From assembly GCF_047511655.1 (NCBI RefSeq), contig NC_133396.1:133433490-133497489 (forward strand): a DNA stretch of 64,000 nucleotides. Reading direction: 5' to 3'. Origin of the DNA: Castor canadensis (taxonomy: Eukaryota; Chordata; Mammalia; Rodentia; Castoridae). The notes beneath the pieces are model-generated. The model saw only the letters and a list, made by a program, of their open reading frames with translations, ran no database searches and had not been told where the DNA came from. Position 1 is the first letter of the stretch, and each line of letters begins with the position of its first letter. A program made the position numbers and the translations under genes. Shown in pieces: positions 24,601 to 35,800 of the stretch.

Positions 24601-27149
24601 AGCTGCGAAGAACTGGAGCGCATGGTATTACTCTCTGGACCTTGGTGTCCCTGCCACCCTTCCTTTAAGGCATATTCACTGAACTTCCCTGGACTCAGAA
24701 ATGATAACCGAAAGAAGTGGGAAACGCAGAAGGGGCTCCCGACTTGGGCAGGTGGCCCCATCAGGTGCACTAGGGCGTGTGAGCATTGGGCAGTACCTGT
24801 AGTAATCCTCCTTGCAGTAAATGCTACCGTCCTTGGCGAAGCAGGTGAGCTCGGACTCCAGGGCCAGTTTACATTCACAGCACTTCAGGCACCTAAGGTG
24901 CCACTGTTTGTCCACGGCCAGCAGGTAGTACCTGTCCGAGATCTTGCCTCCACAGCCAGCGCATAGAGCGGGCTTTTCGGGGCTGAGCGGGGGCATTCCC
25001 TGCAAAGAAAGCACACCGCAAGGTTGAGGAGGACGCGGGGCGTCGCCGCACGACGCAGGATCTACACCCCTACTTCCCCAGGCAGCGCCGGTCGGAGCGC
25101 GAGAGTAGCGCGGCGGGGATCTGGGGTCACCACGCCAAGGCAAACCCGGGGCAAACGTGCAATTTCTCCCTTGGCCGCTGGCTCCCTTTTTTTTCCTCGA
25201 CTGCGTGAATTCCCGTTCGCGTCCTGCGGCTGCTGTGGACCTAAAGACATCGCAACTATCCTGAGCCTCGCTTACAAAGGACCAAGAGCCTAACTGACTA
25301 GAATGTGATGGGTGTTCCTGAATTAGAATAATTATTAGTTAAAAATTGTGATTTTCAAAACATAACACAAAACAAAACAGAAATTGTCATTGAAAAGTAG
25401 GAAGCAAATTTGGACTACTACAGGTTGTTTTTATACAAACAATATTACAAGTCTGTTTCTGTAAATTTGTACAGGCATCGTTGAAATCAAAAGCAAGAGA
25501 GAGAGTATTACACCCGTGCTTATTAATTTGGTCGGCAGTGTTTTTGATCGGGATTTATTTGGCAGATCCTGCTGTTCCCTAATTTTCCAGGCGACTGGTC
25601 CTGTTCTAGGTAAAGTGTAAAGTGACTGTTCTGAAAGAAGAACCATCCTCCAGTTCCCGCTGCATCGTCCCTTTTCCTAGGCACCAACACAGATACGCGA
25701 TCTTCATCCGGAAAATCTGTTTGATGTCCACATTAACACTTCTTCCTGGGTCCCAACTAAAGGAAGGATGATAAATTTCACTTGAGGAGCCCAGACTCGG
25801 GTTTGGCTGCTGTTTTGTTTTTTTTTGTTTCTGTTTTTTTTTTTAAAGGTAACCACAAAAGAGAGAAAGAAGTTAACCGCTGGACCTTCTCCTTAAGACC
25901 AGCAGGCACGGCTTGAACTTTCAGACGAAATTTTGGCGGGTCTGGATAAGTTAAGCTTCCCCCTTCAATCTGACTAGGGACCTTCGCTTAATTACTGTTG
26001 CAAAAGCAGACACATCCACCCACTTGGCTATAAGGCGCGACCCAAAATGCCGCTGACCCGGCTAGAACCGCCTCCCGAGTTGTTCTGAGCTCCAATTCCT
26101 GGTGTGACACTGGGGGATCTACACAGCGCTGTTTGGAATCATTTCCGGAGACTTCTGGAGTTTTCTCCAGCTCTTAAGTGGGAAAGGGAAGTACTTAGAT
26201 TAGAAAAGATTTTAAGAGGTCACGGCTTTTCTTATTATGAATCACAACAGCAATGGTTGTTGATTACTTCGTTTAACGGTTAAAACGTTCTTGCTTTTGA
26301 ACTAGGAGCCGCTCCTTCCTGCGCACTTTTTATTTGATTTCCCTCTACAACAGACCCCCGCTCAAGCATGGGAACTAAGGGCGGCTCTGCATCGACAGAA
26401 GAACTAAGCCAGGATGCCAGAGACTGGAAATCCCTGGGTTTTGAGGTACTGAGCTCCGAGAGTCCGGAGAATTGAAAATGGACCCGTCGCGCGTCGGAGT
26501 CTACTCCAGAGGTGCGTTTTTTGGGCCCAGAGACTAAGGCCACCGGGCTCCTGCTGGACTCGGTCGCCTCGGCGGCCAGCGGTCCTCGCATTTCCCGCGC
26601 CCAGCCCAACTTGCCCTCGGGACTGTGGATCCTCGCCCGGGAGGCGCCCTGGAATCAAGGGACACTGGAGTTTGGGGGCTTGCAGAAGAAGACGGCCCTC
26701 TTTCTGATCCCACTCCGGCTCGCCCCGCTTGCTCGGGAACAGCTGTTCCAAAGGGGACCGAGTTTGGGGTTTCCATAGCGTAGTCACCACAAGTCCGAAA
26801 GGCAGCCTTTCTTAGCCCTGCAGACCCAAGTGGACTGGCGAAAACCCAGTGGACGTCCTCACGCAGACGCCCATGACGCGCCACCCCCCAATCTCTGCGG
26901 GCCAGGGAATGGAAGCTCGGGTTCACCCGGAGCGCTGGGGCGCCGAGCTACAGCCACAGCGGGGCCCTTCCTTACCGCGTCCCGGCCGTTGAGCTGAGCG
27001 CCTTTGGCCAGACGGGCCTCGCTCTTGGATCTGCGCTCCATCTCCTCCATGATGCCTTGGATGTGGCCTCCGGAGATCCCGTGGAAGAGCATGGCTGAGG
27101 GGCGGAAAGGACACGAGTTGTCTTCTGCTCGGCACCCCACTATTTCCAT
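15997..27149 (-). CDS. LHX9: LHX9, canonical five-exon isoform (397 aa)
   Basis: LIM-homeobox transcription factor. Family knowledge: it acts in the nucleus, binds TAAT-type DNA through the homeodomain and LDB/CLIM cofactors through the LIM domains, and is needed for gonad, forebrain, pineal and limb development. Seen here: five exons (27149-26976, 24999-24797, 23744-23389, 17646-17444, 16254-15997) with canonical GT-AG sites. They join into one open frame of 1194 nt including stop, 397 residues, the length I remember for human LHX9. LIM1 has C71, C74, H92, C95, C98, C101, C120 and D123. LIM2 has C133, C136, H155, C158, C161, C164, C183 and H186. A basic GRPRKRK stretch lies near residues 225-231, and the homeodomain spans about 267-326. 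LHX2 is the nearest alternative, but the N-terminus MEIVGCRAED and the C-terminus ending TTLTNLF fit LHX9. Confidence 0.97.
17444..17646 (-). CDS. LHX9: LHX9 exon 4 (homeodomain arm, helices 1 and 2)
   Basis: This 203-nt exon runs from an ACAG acceptor to a strong GTAAGA donor and ends in phase 0 after Gln312. It encodes CNENEADHLD through LTKRVLQ, residues 246-312. The homeodomain starts at about residue 267 (TKRMRTSF), and this exon carries its N-terminal arm and helices 1 and 2. The phase-0 exit lets either of two terminal exons complete the protein: 16254-15997 (helix 3, DNA-binding) or 13308-13252 (alpha form). Confidence 0.97.
20415..20428 (+). promoter_or_regulatory. CTCF-like core motif in LHX9 intron 3
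   Basis: CCACTAGGGGTCAG fits the CTCF core consensus CCASYAGRKGGCRS at all but one position (T in place of G at position 11). It lies in the long intron 3 of LHX9. A single motif match is weak evidence of binding. Confidence 0.3.
21570..21609 (+). repeat. CT microsatellite
   Basis: A nearly pure CT run in LHX9 intron 3. Confidence 0.95.
21692..21723 (+). repeat. Poly-C tract pair
   Basis: Two C runs separated by GTTCCT. On the minus strand this is poly-G that could fold as a G-quadruplex. Its exact length may be unreliable because homopolymers are prone to assembly error. Confidence 0.85.
23389..23744 (-). CDS. LHX9: LHX9 exon 3 (LIM domain 2 and basic linker)
   Basis: This 356-nt exon follows the acceptor TTGCTTCCAG. 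Its first base completes the Arg codon left open by exon 2, and it ends with the first base of a Gly codon before GTGGGC. It encodes RFSVQRCARC through VDIVNYNS, residues 127-244. It holds all eight LIM2 zinc ligands (CARC, H, CFTC, C, YCRAH), then the linker with LSYTELAAKSGG and the basic GRPRKRK stretch, probably a nuclear localisation signal. The frame stays open past the donor into the intron; that longer reading is an artefact. Confidence 0.97.
24797..24999 (-). CDS. LHX9: LHX9 exon 2 (LIM domain 1)
   Basis: This 203-nt exon starts in phase 0 after a TTTCTTTGCAG acceptor and ends with two bases of an Arg codon before GTACTG. It codes for residues 59-125, GMPPLSPEKP onward, and carries the whole zinc-binding set of LIM1 (CAGC, HLRC, CKCCEC-type cluster, YCKED). 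LIM domains in this family bind LDB1-type cofactors rather than DNA. Nothing is broken or missing. Confidence 0.97.
26976..27149 (-). CDS. LHX9: LHX9 exon 1 (canonical start)
   Basis: Codes for residues 1-58, from MEIVGCRAED to QLNGRDA, and ends in phase 0 at the donor GTAAGG (26975 downward). I chose the ATG at 27149 because it matches the LHX9 N-terminus I remember. Another in-frame ATG lies two codons upstream at 27155 and would add Met-Phe. The exon also holds an internal acceptor (CCTCAG before 27094), used when the distal first exon is spliced in. It lies in a GC-rich, CpG-rich stretch. Confidence 0.95.
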
Positions 27150-27339
27150 AAACACACTCCCGGGGCTCTCAGCTCATCCGAGTGAAGGAGCAAAAGGACC
27201 GCAGAAGGCTGCGCAGTGGAGGAGCGCAAAGACGCGCGGGGACAGAGATCAAGAGCCCAAGAGCGAAGAAGAAAGAGACAAGAAAGGGTGGAAATAGAAC
27301 TACTTGGGGGTGGAGGGGAAAGATCCAAAGAGGAGGGGG

Positions 27340-27342
<3 letters not shown>

Positions 27343-27367
<25 letters not shown>
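27343..27367 (+). repeat. Poly-A tract
   Basis: A long A run about 190 nt upstream of the LHX9 start codon (on the transcribed strand, poly-T). It probably lies in the 5' UTR or promoter. Confidence 0.9.
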
Positions 27368-27370
<3 letters not shown>

Positions 27371-27870
27371 CCAGCGGCTTCCTGAAGGAGAGGTGCAGAA
27401 AACAAACACACACGGGCGGAGGGGAAAGGAGGCGAAGAAGACGAATCTTACTGCTCTGAGAGATCGAGTTACTAACGGGAAACAACTGCAGCGAGGGGAG
27501 GAAAACAAAATCTGGTGAAGAAAGAAAATAGTTTTGAACACAAAGAAAGAAAACGAAGTGCTATTTTCAGCGGTCCCTGGCTGCTTGCAAGTTCCCAGTG
27601 CCTGTAGGTTGGGTTGGGGACTGCTCCTGCCGGAGCTGTGTCCAATTTGTTAAGAGACTAAAGCCAGCCCATTTTTGATAATTTAGTAGGAGGAGTTCTC
27701 TCCCTGGAGCTGCCACGGATTTTTATTCAGACAACAAAGACCTGTCATACTCCTCTCAACCCCCTGGTGATGGGCAAGCAGGGACAAACACTACAAAGGG
27801 GTGGGGGGATGGAGGGGGAGGCAGCGGGAGGGGGCATTTACCTACCTCACCACAACACACGCGTGCGCTC

Positions 27871-27872
<2 letters not shown>

Positions 27873-27918
<46 letters not shown>
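27873..27918 (+). repeat. CA microsatellite
   Basis: A pure CA/AC run of about 46 bp upstream of LHX9 exon 1. Confidence 0.95.
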
Positions 27919-27920
<2 letters not shown>

Positions 27921-29127
27921 CTCCTTCCAATAGTTCTCAGCAGTCATGTTTTAAAGGGGAAAAGGAGCCCTTGTTTTAAAGAGGCAAAGGAGCACTTACT
28001 GTCCACGCCCTGGTGCCAAGAGCAGAAAGCCGGCCTATTTGATTCCAGTTCAAGATCAGACCCCGGCTTGGGGTCCACAGAATATCAGTTCCAAACTTTG
28101 GGTTCCCTCCTTGTCCACTTTTTCATGTACAGCCTACAAAACACTCACCCACAGTACATAAAGATTGGGCAGAAATTCAAGCTCTGCGCTGAAATGGGGA
28201 TTTTAACGCTGTTTCTTTCCTCCCCATCCCCGGTCTTCCTTACCTCACTTTTGAAAAGCATCCTTCTAACATTTCATCCTTTGCCTCACCTCCCTGAGGG
28301 CCAGAGACTCTGGCGGGCGCAGGAGCGTCCTCCAAAGTGAAAGGGGGGTTGGAGAAACTACTTTTCTAGGGTCGCGTTAAAAAAATTTTTTAAAGTTTGT
28401 CTTGGAAATTCTTGAATGTAGACGGCAAGGCGTGGTCTTGTAGACGAGGATGTACAGCTGACCCTTGACCGCAGGGCGCTTTACTCTCTTCATTCAAATT
28501 TGAAAGCACACTGATTGAGGGTCTTATGACCCGTTTGAAATTTGTCAACGTGGGCAGCGACTCCGCTAAACTTGGCGCCCGCCCCTGTAGGACCAGGCGT
28601 CGGCCTCATTGCGCGCAGTGCCCGTTACCGTCGCAAGAACAGGGACTTGTAAACCTGGGTGCCCCGCACACTTCGGTGGGTGTGAAAAGGGACCCTCGCT
28701 GTGGAGGAGCCAAAGGTGAGAACTGACGTGCAGAATGGCAGACCTGCTCCTCACAAGAGGCGAGATTGTTCTGTTGCCCTCTGTCCCTATTAGCGGCAAC
28801 CCCTCCCCGTGTCCATTAAAAAATGTCCACACTACTCCAATATTGTGGATTCATTCAAACGGCCAGAAGCCCCCTAGGAACCCGAAGTGGGGCGCGGCGA
28901 TAGGACCCGCCCCGGCTTTAACCAGGGTGGGAAAGAATCCGGGCCGCTCCCGCTCCTGTCGCCCACGTCGCCGGCCTGGTCCCATCGCTGATTTGCCCAT
29001 CGGGGAAATGGGTCCTGACACATCCTAGAGACTTTAGAGGAGCCTCTGGGCAGCAGACCCGCTTCCCTCCGCCCGGGGGAGCCCGACAGGCAACTGTAGC
29101 CAAATCTAGAAAGATGAAGGGAGAGAT

Positions 29128-29170
29128 GGAGCTAGGCAGAGAGGAGCTAGGCAGAGAGGAGCTAGGCAAA
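29128..29170 (+). repeat. Short minisatellite, 15-bp unit
   Basis: GGAGCTAGGCAGAGA is repeated nearly three times head to tail. Confidence 0.9.
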
Positions 29171-29745
29171 GGAAAGCGAAAAAGAAAGAAAGAATAAAAG
29201 AGGCATGTGAATGAAAGGGAGGAAGGAAGGAAGTAAATGAAAGGAGGGAGAAAGGAAGCCAGGCAGGCATGCAGGGAATGGGGCTGCAGCCTGACTTCCT
29301 GTCCCACAGCATGGCCCTCTGAGGCCACTGGAGTTGCCTCTTCCATGAAACTCAAGTCGCCACTGCTTCCCCTCCTTTTTTTTTTTCTCAGGGTCAAAAT
29401 GATGTTATTTGCAGACTGGACGCTTATTAAGGTCCTCTGGGTGCCACAATACAGCTCATAAAACACAATTTCACACAAAAATGAAGCCAATCAAGTGAAC
29501 TAAGCTGGATAACCCTCCTCCCCTCACTTTGGCAGCCCTACCTGACAGCAGGGCGGCTATTTACTGTAAGTAATGTAATTAGCCCCTTTGGATGGAAATC
29601 AATGAGCTTTTCAAACCCACGTGCACACATGAAGGGACCCAAGGAGGGGCTGGGGGCAGGGGCCCTTTCAGAGACAGCAGGTCCTCTCACAAAGGGGCAG
29701 ATTGCCTTCACACAAGTCAGAACTTAAACAGACTCAGAGCTGCAG

Positions 29746-29793
29746 TAGGAGGAGGAGGAGGAGGAGGAGGAGGAGGAGGAGGAGGAGGAAGAG
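29746..29793 (+). repeat. GGA trinucleotide repeat
   Basis: About sixteen GGA units in the LHX9 long first intron. The predicted poly-Gly reading is an artefact. Confidence 0.95.
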
Positions 29794-30805
29794 CCGTTGT
29801 CCTCTACCAGATAATACAGTCAATTAACCCAAAGAATCTCCAAGCACAGGTGTAGTCTGTCCTCTGAACATCACTCTCAAATAACGGTGTTTGTAATTAG
29901 GATTCTGGTACTGTATCATATGAACAGTTAAAAAAAAAAAAAACCCAAACACCACTCTTTCCTTGTAAGAAATGAAACTTTGAGATTTCATAAAGGAAAG
30001 CTTAAGAAACAACTCCTGGAAAAAACAGAACTGTATGAAGAGTCTCCAGGGAAGCCAAGCACAGAAGTCCTGTCAGCCCCCCAATCATTCATTCATTCAT
30101 TTATTCCACACATATTTTTAAATTATCTATCAGGTATAGGCAGGGAAGAGCACCTCCTGCAATCAGCTTTCTGATCAAAACCCATGACTGCTCTTTCTTA
30201 TTAAGCTCAGGTTATAAATTCCTGTGCCCAGAGGGATTTGCTACTTTCTATAAAGAAAGGATTCTTCCTGCTAAGCAAATGCAGGAAGTCTGCAGAAGGC
30301 TGGGGGTGGGCAGGGGTCTGCTGGAGTTTGGGAGGTCCTAGTTAGTTCTGCAGAAATGGCTCCCCCTAGGCCCAGCTGTGCCTCTACTCACAGACCCTCA
30401 AGAAGAAGCCCTTGAAGAATTGGGGGGGGGGGCTTGGAGGTAGGGGAAGGGGTTGTTAGCTTATGAATTAGGTGTGTGACCTGAGTGTCCTAACCTTTTT
30501 GTCTGGGAGTCTGGGAGCTTCAGACCTTCTCCCTCCTCTTCACTCTCCAAGGATGCTAACACTTTAAATAAGTAAAGCATCCTCACAGCTTTCTTTGCCT
30601 CCTTTCACCTCTTCAGCAAGAGACTGAAGCCAGTGTACAGGAAGTGCCCCCCTCCTTTCCCAGCTCTGGCTGGACAACAAGTAAGTATCTATAAAAGTTA
30701 AGAGTGCTTGCTTTTTCAATGGGGCAGGTGGGGGGAGCTCTGTTTGGTCCACATCCCCAATAGAATCCCCAGTGTCCTCCCTCAATTCAAAGCATTATTA
30801 GGAGC

Positions 30806-30824
30806 AGGGGGGCGGGGGGGGGGG
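30806..30824 (+). repeat. G-rich tract
   Basis: GGGGGGCGGGGGGGGGGG-type run; a possible G-quadruplex former. Confidence 0.8.
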
Positions 30825-32274
30825 TAGATCACTGGCCTGGTTCTGCCCTCCCTCACAATTGGGCACACTCATTCCAATAGGCTCTCTTCCCTTTCTGGCT
30901 CCACAGAGACCTTCAGGAAAGTGGTACACTGGGGGAGAGGATTTTAGATTTAGAGTTCCAGACTATAGAATTTCCAGGACAGTCAAGGAGACAGTGGACC
31001 CTTGTCCCAGGCGCTAGCAGTCCCACCTGGGAAAAGGGGCCTGGCTCAGTGGAACTCCCCAAGGGAAGAGGTAAAAGGGACGCATGGCTTTGCTCAGGAA
31101 GCAAAACAACCACCAAATATGCATCTTTTGAGAGCATAGGTGACTTAAGTTCTCTTTAGACCTGAGTTTTGGAGGCCATGATCCCGTGCCATAAAAAAGA
31201 AGAATTACCATTCTCTCAGAACCTATCAAGAGTCCTTTGGGTTGGAAAAGCACTGGAGATCGTGTCCAGCTTTTTGATTGTAGGGAGCACCCTAAGGGCG
31301 GAAGAAGTTAGTATTGTTTTGGGGCAAGGAAGCTCTCATTGGGCGCGGAGCCACCAGCCTTGGAAGTCCAGGCTGCTCTGAGTTGAAGATGATCGATGGC
31401 CATGTGGTGCGGGGCCATTCTCTTGACAGTGGAGAGGCAGTTATCTCTAGGTGCAAACCTTGCCCAAACGGAGTTGGCAGCCAGTCTGGTGCTACCTTGC
31501 TGGGTTCCTCTTATTCAGTCCTGCTAGGGAAACTTCCCTTCAGACAGAAGCAAGAGAGTGGAGCAGAGCCAGCCCTGGGGAAGCTCGACTGCCTGGAGAC
31601 TGGGACACGCGACCACAGCCCAGTGGCGCGCCTTTGCCACAGCTCGCTGGGCTTGACTCCCAGGTCAGGTCCCTGAGGGTCTGCACACTCTTGCCCACGC
31701 ACACCCTGCGCGACCGAAAAGCCTGCCGCTAGCTACTTGACCCTTCAAACCTATGTCCTTCTCCGCCACTGGACGTCCGCTGTAATGGCGGCATTGGATT
31801 GGGATTAGGATTGAACGATAACAATATAGAAAATTGGAAGCCAGTTTCTAGTGAACCTAAAGGGGTGGCAAAGGGCGTCTTCCCTGTCTGCCTCTCACGG
31901 CATCGAGCAAGGCGACGCCCACAAGCAGCTTCACGGAGGGTTGGGAGAGAGTCTCTCCTGCGTGTGCCTACTCGAAGCTCAATGACACCATGACCTCTGG
32001 CCAGAGCCCGGACCCCGGATCCTGAGGAAAGTCAAAGACATTCAAGGAGGTGGGGGGGAAAGCAAAAGGAAGAAAAGGCAGGTTTTAGGAATCCTGAACC
32101 AGAAATGTATGTTTTCGAGCCTCCGAAGCGCAGTTTAATTTTTAGGACAAATGCACTCTCCATTTCGTTTCATTCAACGAAAGCACGCTCGCGCGGGTGC
32201 ACACACAGTCACATAGGATGCACGCGGTTCCAAGAGAAGGGCCAAGGAAAAGAGGAGCCTGGCACGGAGCTCAC

Positions 32275-32302
32275 CTGCCTCCAGAGTGGTGCCGTTCAGC
32301 AT
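32275..32302 (-). CDS. LHX9: LHX9 distal alternative first exon (MLNGTTLEA start)
   Basis: The ATG at 32302-32300 opens MLNGTTLEA and one further base before a GTGAGC donor (32274 downward). Joined to the internal acceptor in exon 1 (27094), the split codon becomes Ala and the frame continues AMLFHGISGG. That is the second LHX9 N-terminus I remember (388 residues in total). The coding part is only 28 nt. The intron to 27094 is about 5.2 kb. This start implies a promoter about 5 kb upstream of the one used by the MEIVG form, in the GC-rich 32.1-34 kb block. Confidence 0.9.
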
Positions 32303-32749
32303 TCTTACAGCCAAAGGAGTCGCTCACGCCGCTCGTGGTGGTGGCACTGGCAGAAGAAAAGCCGTGCGTCAGCCGGGCAGTGAGGCCCGGGGTCCCCAGG
32401 CATCTCCTCCCATCTGCTCGGGCGCGTCTCAGCGATCGCGTTGTTCCGCGGAGACCTCAGGTACCCACGCGGCTCCCAACAAAGCTGGGCTTTCCTGCGT
32501 TAGGCTCCAGAGACGCCTCTGGAGCCCCGAGCCGTCCGGGCGCACTCCAAGGACAGAAAACTACTCCGACTAGGCAACCCCCTTCCGGATCTTACCTTGA
32601 TGTCCAGACGTCAGATGCTCTCCTCAAGAATTCGGTTCTTGGAGAGGGATGGGAGAGGCGGCGATCAGAGGTGTGGGCCAGTGCCCTCGTCCTCGTCACG
32701 CTGGGGGTCCCTCTGTTAATCCAAATAAATAAACTGTTAGATAAACTAA

Positions 32750-32750
<1 letters not shown>

Positions 32751-32794
<44 letters not shown>

Positions 32795-32842
32795 CTCTTT
32801 CTCTCTCTCTCTCTCTCTCCCCTCTTTCTCTCTCTCTCTCTC
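32751..32842 (+). repeat. Long CT microsatellite upstream of the distal LHX9 start
   Basis: About 92 bp of CT repeat with two CCCCTCTTT interruptions, about 450 bp upstream of the MLNGTTLEA codon in transcript direction. The transcribed-sense strand carries GA repeats. Confidence 0.95.
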
Positions 32843-32899
32843 TCCTTATTGACCTGAATCCTTCACCTCTGACCCTCAGGTTCCACCTGTCTTTTATTT

Positions 32900-35800
32900 T
32901 CCGTTTTTTGCCTTTTCAAATCGGAAAAAGGGAGGAGTGGGCAGAGGGCACAGGCGCGGGCCAGTGCCCCTAGACGCTGAGGCTGAGACTACATCCAGCC
33001 CTCGCAGCCTTTTAGTAATCAGAGGAGGTGTTAATGGAGGACTCGGCGGTAACTGAACCTCATAAAGCCTTGAGCATCTCTGGGCCTGGCGCAGCCGGGG
33101 AGGAGGTGGCGGGGGAGGGGGGGGACCTCGAGTCCCGGGCGCCGGGACTCCCGTCCCCGGTCCCCCGCCCCCCCACACCTCCTGGTCCCCCCAGGCAGCC
33201 CTTGCCTTCCTGGAGCGAAGCTAGTACCTAAAAGATGCTGCCGCCAGCTGGTGCCTGCATAGACGGTGAATGGGCGGAAGCTCCTGAGGGAAACTGGGCT
33301 AAACCATTGATTGCTCACCCACCATCCCCACCTTCCCCTCTCCAGCCTTCCTTCGCTCTTCGCGCTCTTAAACTGGGCGTCAGGAACCCAGCATGTTAGA
33401 GAGCTTTCTGCCCTCGAGGGCGGCATTTGGGACCCGGTCAGCGCGAGGGTCCCGGAAATCTCTCCTGCTCGGGACCGTCCTAAAGGATTGGGGTGGAGAT
33501 TAACCGCCACCCCCCATGAAGAAAACACCCACTGAAACCCCTGGCAGTCGAGCGTTCCTTGCGATGTAGCCAAGACTCCGGACCCCGCGGGGCCGCGTAC
33601 CTGTTCTCAGGTTCCCAGGGGCTGCGTCCCCCCGGGTGCAGTCAGGCCGGCGGAAAGTGGAGGGAGAATCGGCAAGCCAGGCCTCTGGCCAATTATTTAC
33701 GCGCTCCTCCACCTGGGAGCCCCTCACAGTCGGAGATGGGGAGGCGGGGGGTTACTGCTGGGCTCCCACGCCAGTGAGGAAGGGGTGTGAACAGTGAGAT
33801 TGGCAGCTCCAGCATGCTGATCCGAATGATGGTGCCGCCCTCCCTTGCCGCCTCCCCCTGCCTGGTGCCACGGGAGCGACTCCTTGGCTTTGCGTGGGCC
33901 GAGAGCTGGATGCACCGCCCGCGACTGTGCGCATCCCGGCTACCAGCGAAAACTGCAGCTTCATGTGGGGCTGTGCGGGGAGGGAAATCAGCCAGTCCCG
34001 CAAGTTCCACCACACATTTTAGGGACTGAAAGGGACAGACCAATAAAGGTGAGTCCGAGTTTCCTGGCTTCCTATTTCCGTTTCAAATCCAGGCGCGTCT
34101 CTCAGAGCCCCCATTTCTGGAACGCTTGACTTCAGGACCTGGACCACCGCCCACCATTTCAACCCTTTAAGCTTCCGCCGGGACTTTCTCCTTCGAATCC
34201 CGGCCTCCTGGCTCTTCCTCCCACAATCTCCCCCATCTTGGTCACTTTTCAAAGCCAAGACTCCCGATAGCGAGAGGCCATCAAATGATAGATGGCGACA
34301 CCCACTCAAGAATGCTTGACAGTTCTCAATTGATTCCCGTCCAAGGCAGCGGTGTTCAACCTCTTCTGGGTCACGCACTGTCTCAGGTTATCTGATGTCC
34401 ACAGGCAATCTACACACATGCTGGGCACGCACACTGAAGCAAGTGCACACCTTTGCTCACACTTTAGAATATAAATTTCGGGTGGGAAGATTTGGCTGCT
34501 CTCCATCCCCTACAATCCATAATTCCTGGGTTAATGTCTCTTTTACCACCATAGTTCTACTAAGAAGGGCCCTGAGACTGGTTGATTTGTATCATGATAC
34601 CAAACTCAAAACTGCTTGTGGGGACAAAGGTAACCTATTATTACTCCAAGTACTCTTCATACATGGGGAAACTACAAGTCTAGGGACAATCTCTGACTAA
34701 ATATAGCTGTTGGTTCTTCTGCAACCATTCCTCATAAATCAAGTTCTCCAAAGTCCAACAAAAGGCCACAGCTCACGACACGCACACATGTACACACAAA
34801 TGTCTGATTTTCTTTCCGAGAGGAGAGGATAGTTTGGGCGCCCAGGAACCTTATAATTGTTTCAGGATGGTGAAAAAAATAGCATGGAGTTTTAAATCTT
34901 TTACTATTAGCTTGAGTCAGTCCACAAACTCTAGTCATTGATGGAGCGGAGAGAAGATGGAGTGGCAGGTGTAGGCAAGGAGTGGAGGGTCAGCTTCTGT
35001 CTGGGCTGACAGGGCTGTGCAGGCTCACAGGAAGGCATCATACAGATTTTCATTCATCTGTAGGTTGTGAGCCTCCTTCCTCAGCCTTGTATTGAGACCA
35101 ATCTAAACTCCACTTGCTCTGATGTTGGAACTGTGTGTGCAGAATGGATCTTGCAGACACCTTAGGAAAAAAGGGTGCTGAGCTGAAACAAAGACCTAGC
35201 CAGCTCCAAGGATAGCCTCCTCTTCTCAGGGGCCACTTGGAACTGGGTGTTCCAAGCACACCCAGTTTGGAACTCCAAATGTTCCTTGGAAAATAAAAGC
35301 CATTCTCTTCCTTGCTCCACATCATCTGTGGGAACAACACAACTTCTGAAAGAAGAGCAGTGTGCATCCTGACCCACCTGCCTCCAGGATTGCCCAGGGC
35401 AGGGCCCTTCCCCAGCCAAGGGAAGAACTACAGCCCAGCAATCCATCCTCCGCCCCAACCCCAGTTTCCATAGGTCATTCTGTGTTACAAACAATCTAGA
35501 AATCAATATGCCTTGATTTATTGTGCCCTGGGGCAGAAGGAGTCTCCAGAAAACTTGAGAGTACCAGGAGTTGATTTAAAGGGGGAAGTCTCCTTCTCTC
35601 AGCATCCACATGTGTTTGTATACACACACCTAATAAGAAACCTGAATTTTTACTTTACAATGTGTGAATACAATACAGCCTAAACCTCTTGCAGCGAGGC
35701 CCATTTATGTGGCCATATTGTGTTTAATGCGGGAGCACCGCCCTGCTGCCACCCCTGATGTGTGGTTCACACACATCTCTCCAGAACCACAGCGAAATTC

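Larger units (their letters stand above)
26440..29050. promoter_or_regulatory. GC-rich proximal 5' region of LHX9
   Basis: CpG-rich sequence at about 26.44-27.1 kb (exon 1 and the start of intron 1) and again at about 28.54-29.05 kb, separated by a poly-A tract and a CA repeat. The proximal LHX9 promoter should lie upstream of 27155 on the minus strand within this block. The transcription start was not located. Confidence 0.5.
27368..32274 (-). other. LHX9 long first intron / proximal promoter region
   Basis: Sequence between the two alternative first exons: intron for the distal transcript, promoter and 5' UTR for the proximal one. It contains CA, GGA and G-rich tracts, a three-copy minisatellite at 29128-29170 and a short ATTC run (30079-30110) like the end of an L2 copy. 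No coding exon other than those listed was recognised; the long open frames here are low-complexity artefacts. Confidence 0.6.
32100..34000. promoter_or_regulatory. GC/CpG-rich block around the distal LHX9 first exon
   Basis: Several CpG-dense segments (about 32.16-32.65, 32.95-33.25 and 33.4-34.0 kb) surround the MLNGTTLEA first exon and extend upstream of it on the minus strand. This is the expected place for the distal LHX9 promoter. It contains a long CT repeat at 32751-32842. Long open frames here are a by-product of GC content. Confidence 0.6.

Noticed and set aside
27873-27918. Regular repeat that could be taken for a CRISPR-like or satellite array
   Set aside because: A plain CA microsatellite without spacers; the window is mammalian.
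28918-29490. 190-codon minus-strand open frame
   Set aside because: Contains the minisatellite and purine-rich tracts; Ser/Leu/Pro low complexity without a domain.
32197-32973. 258-codon plus-strand open frame
   Set aside because: It runs through the CT microsatellite and the antisense of the distal LHX9 exon; no domain, repetitive Leu-Ser translation.
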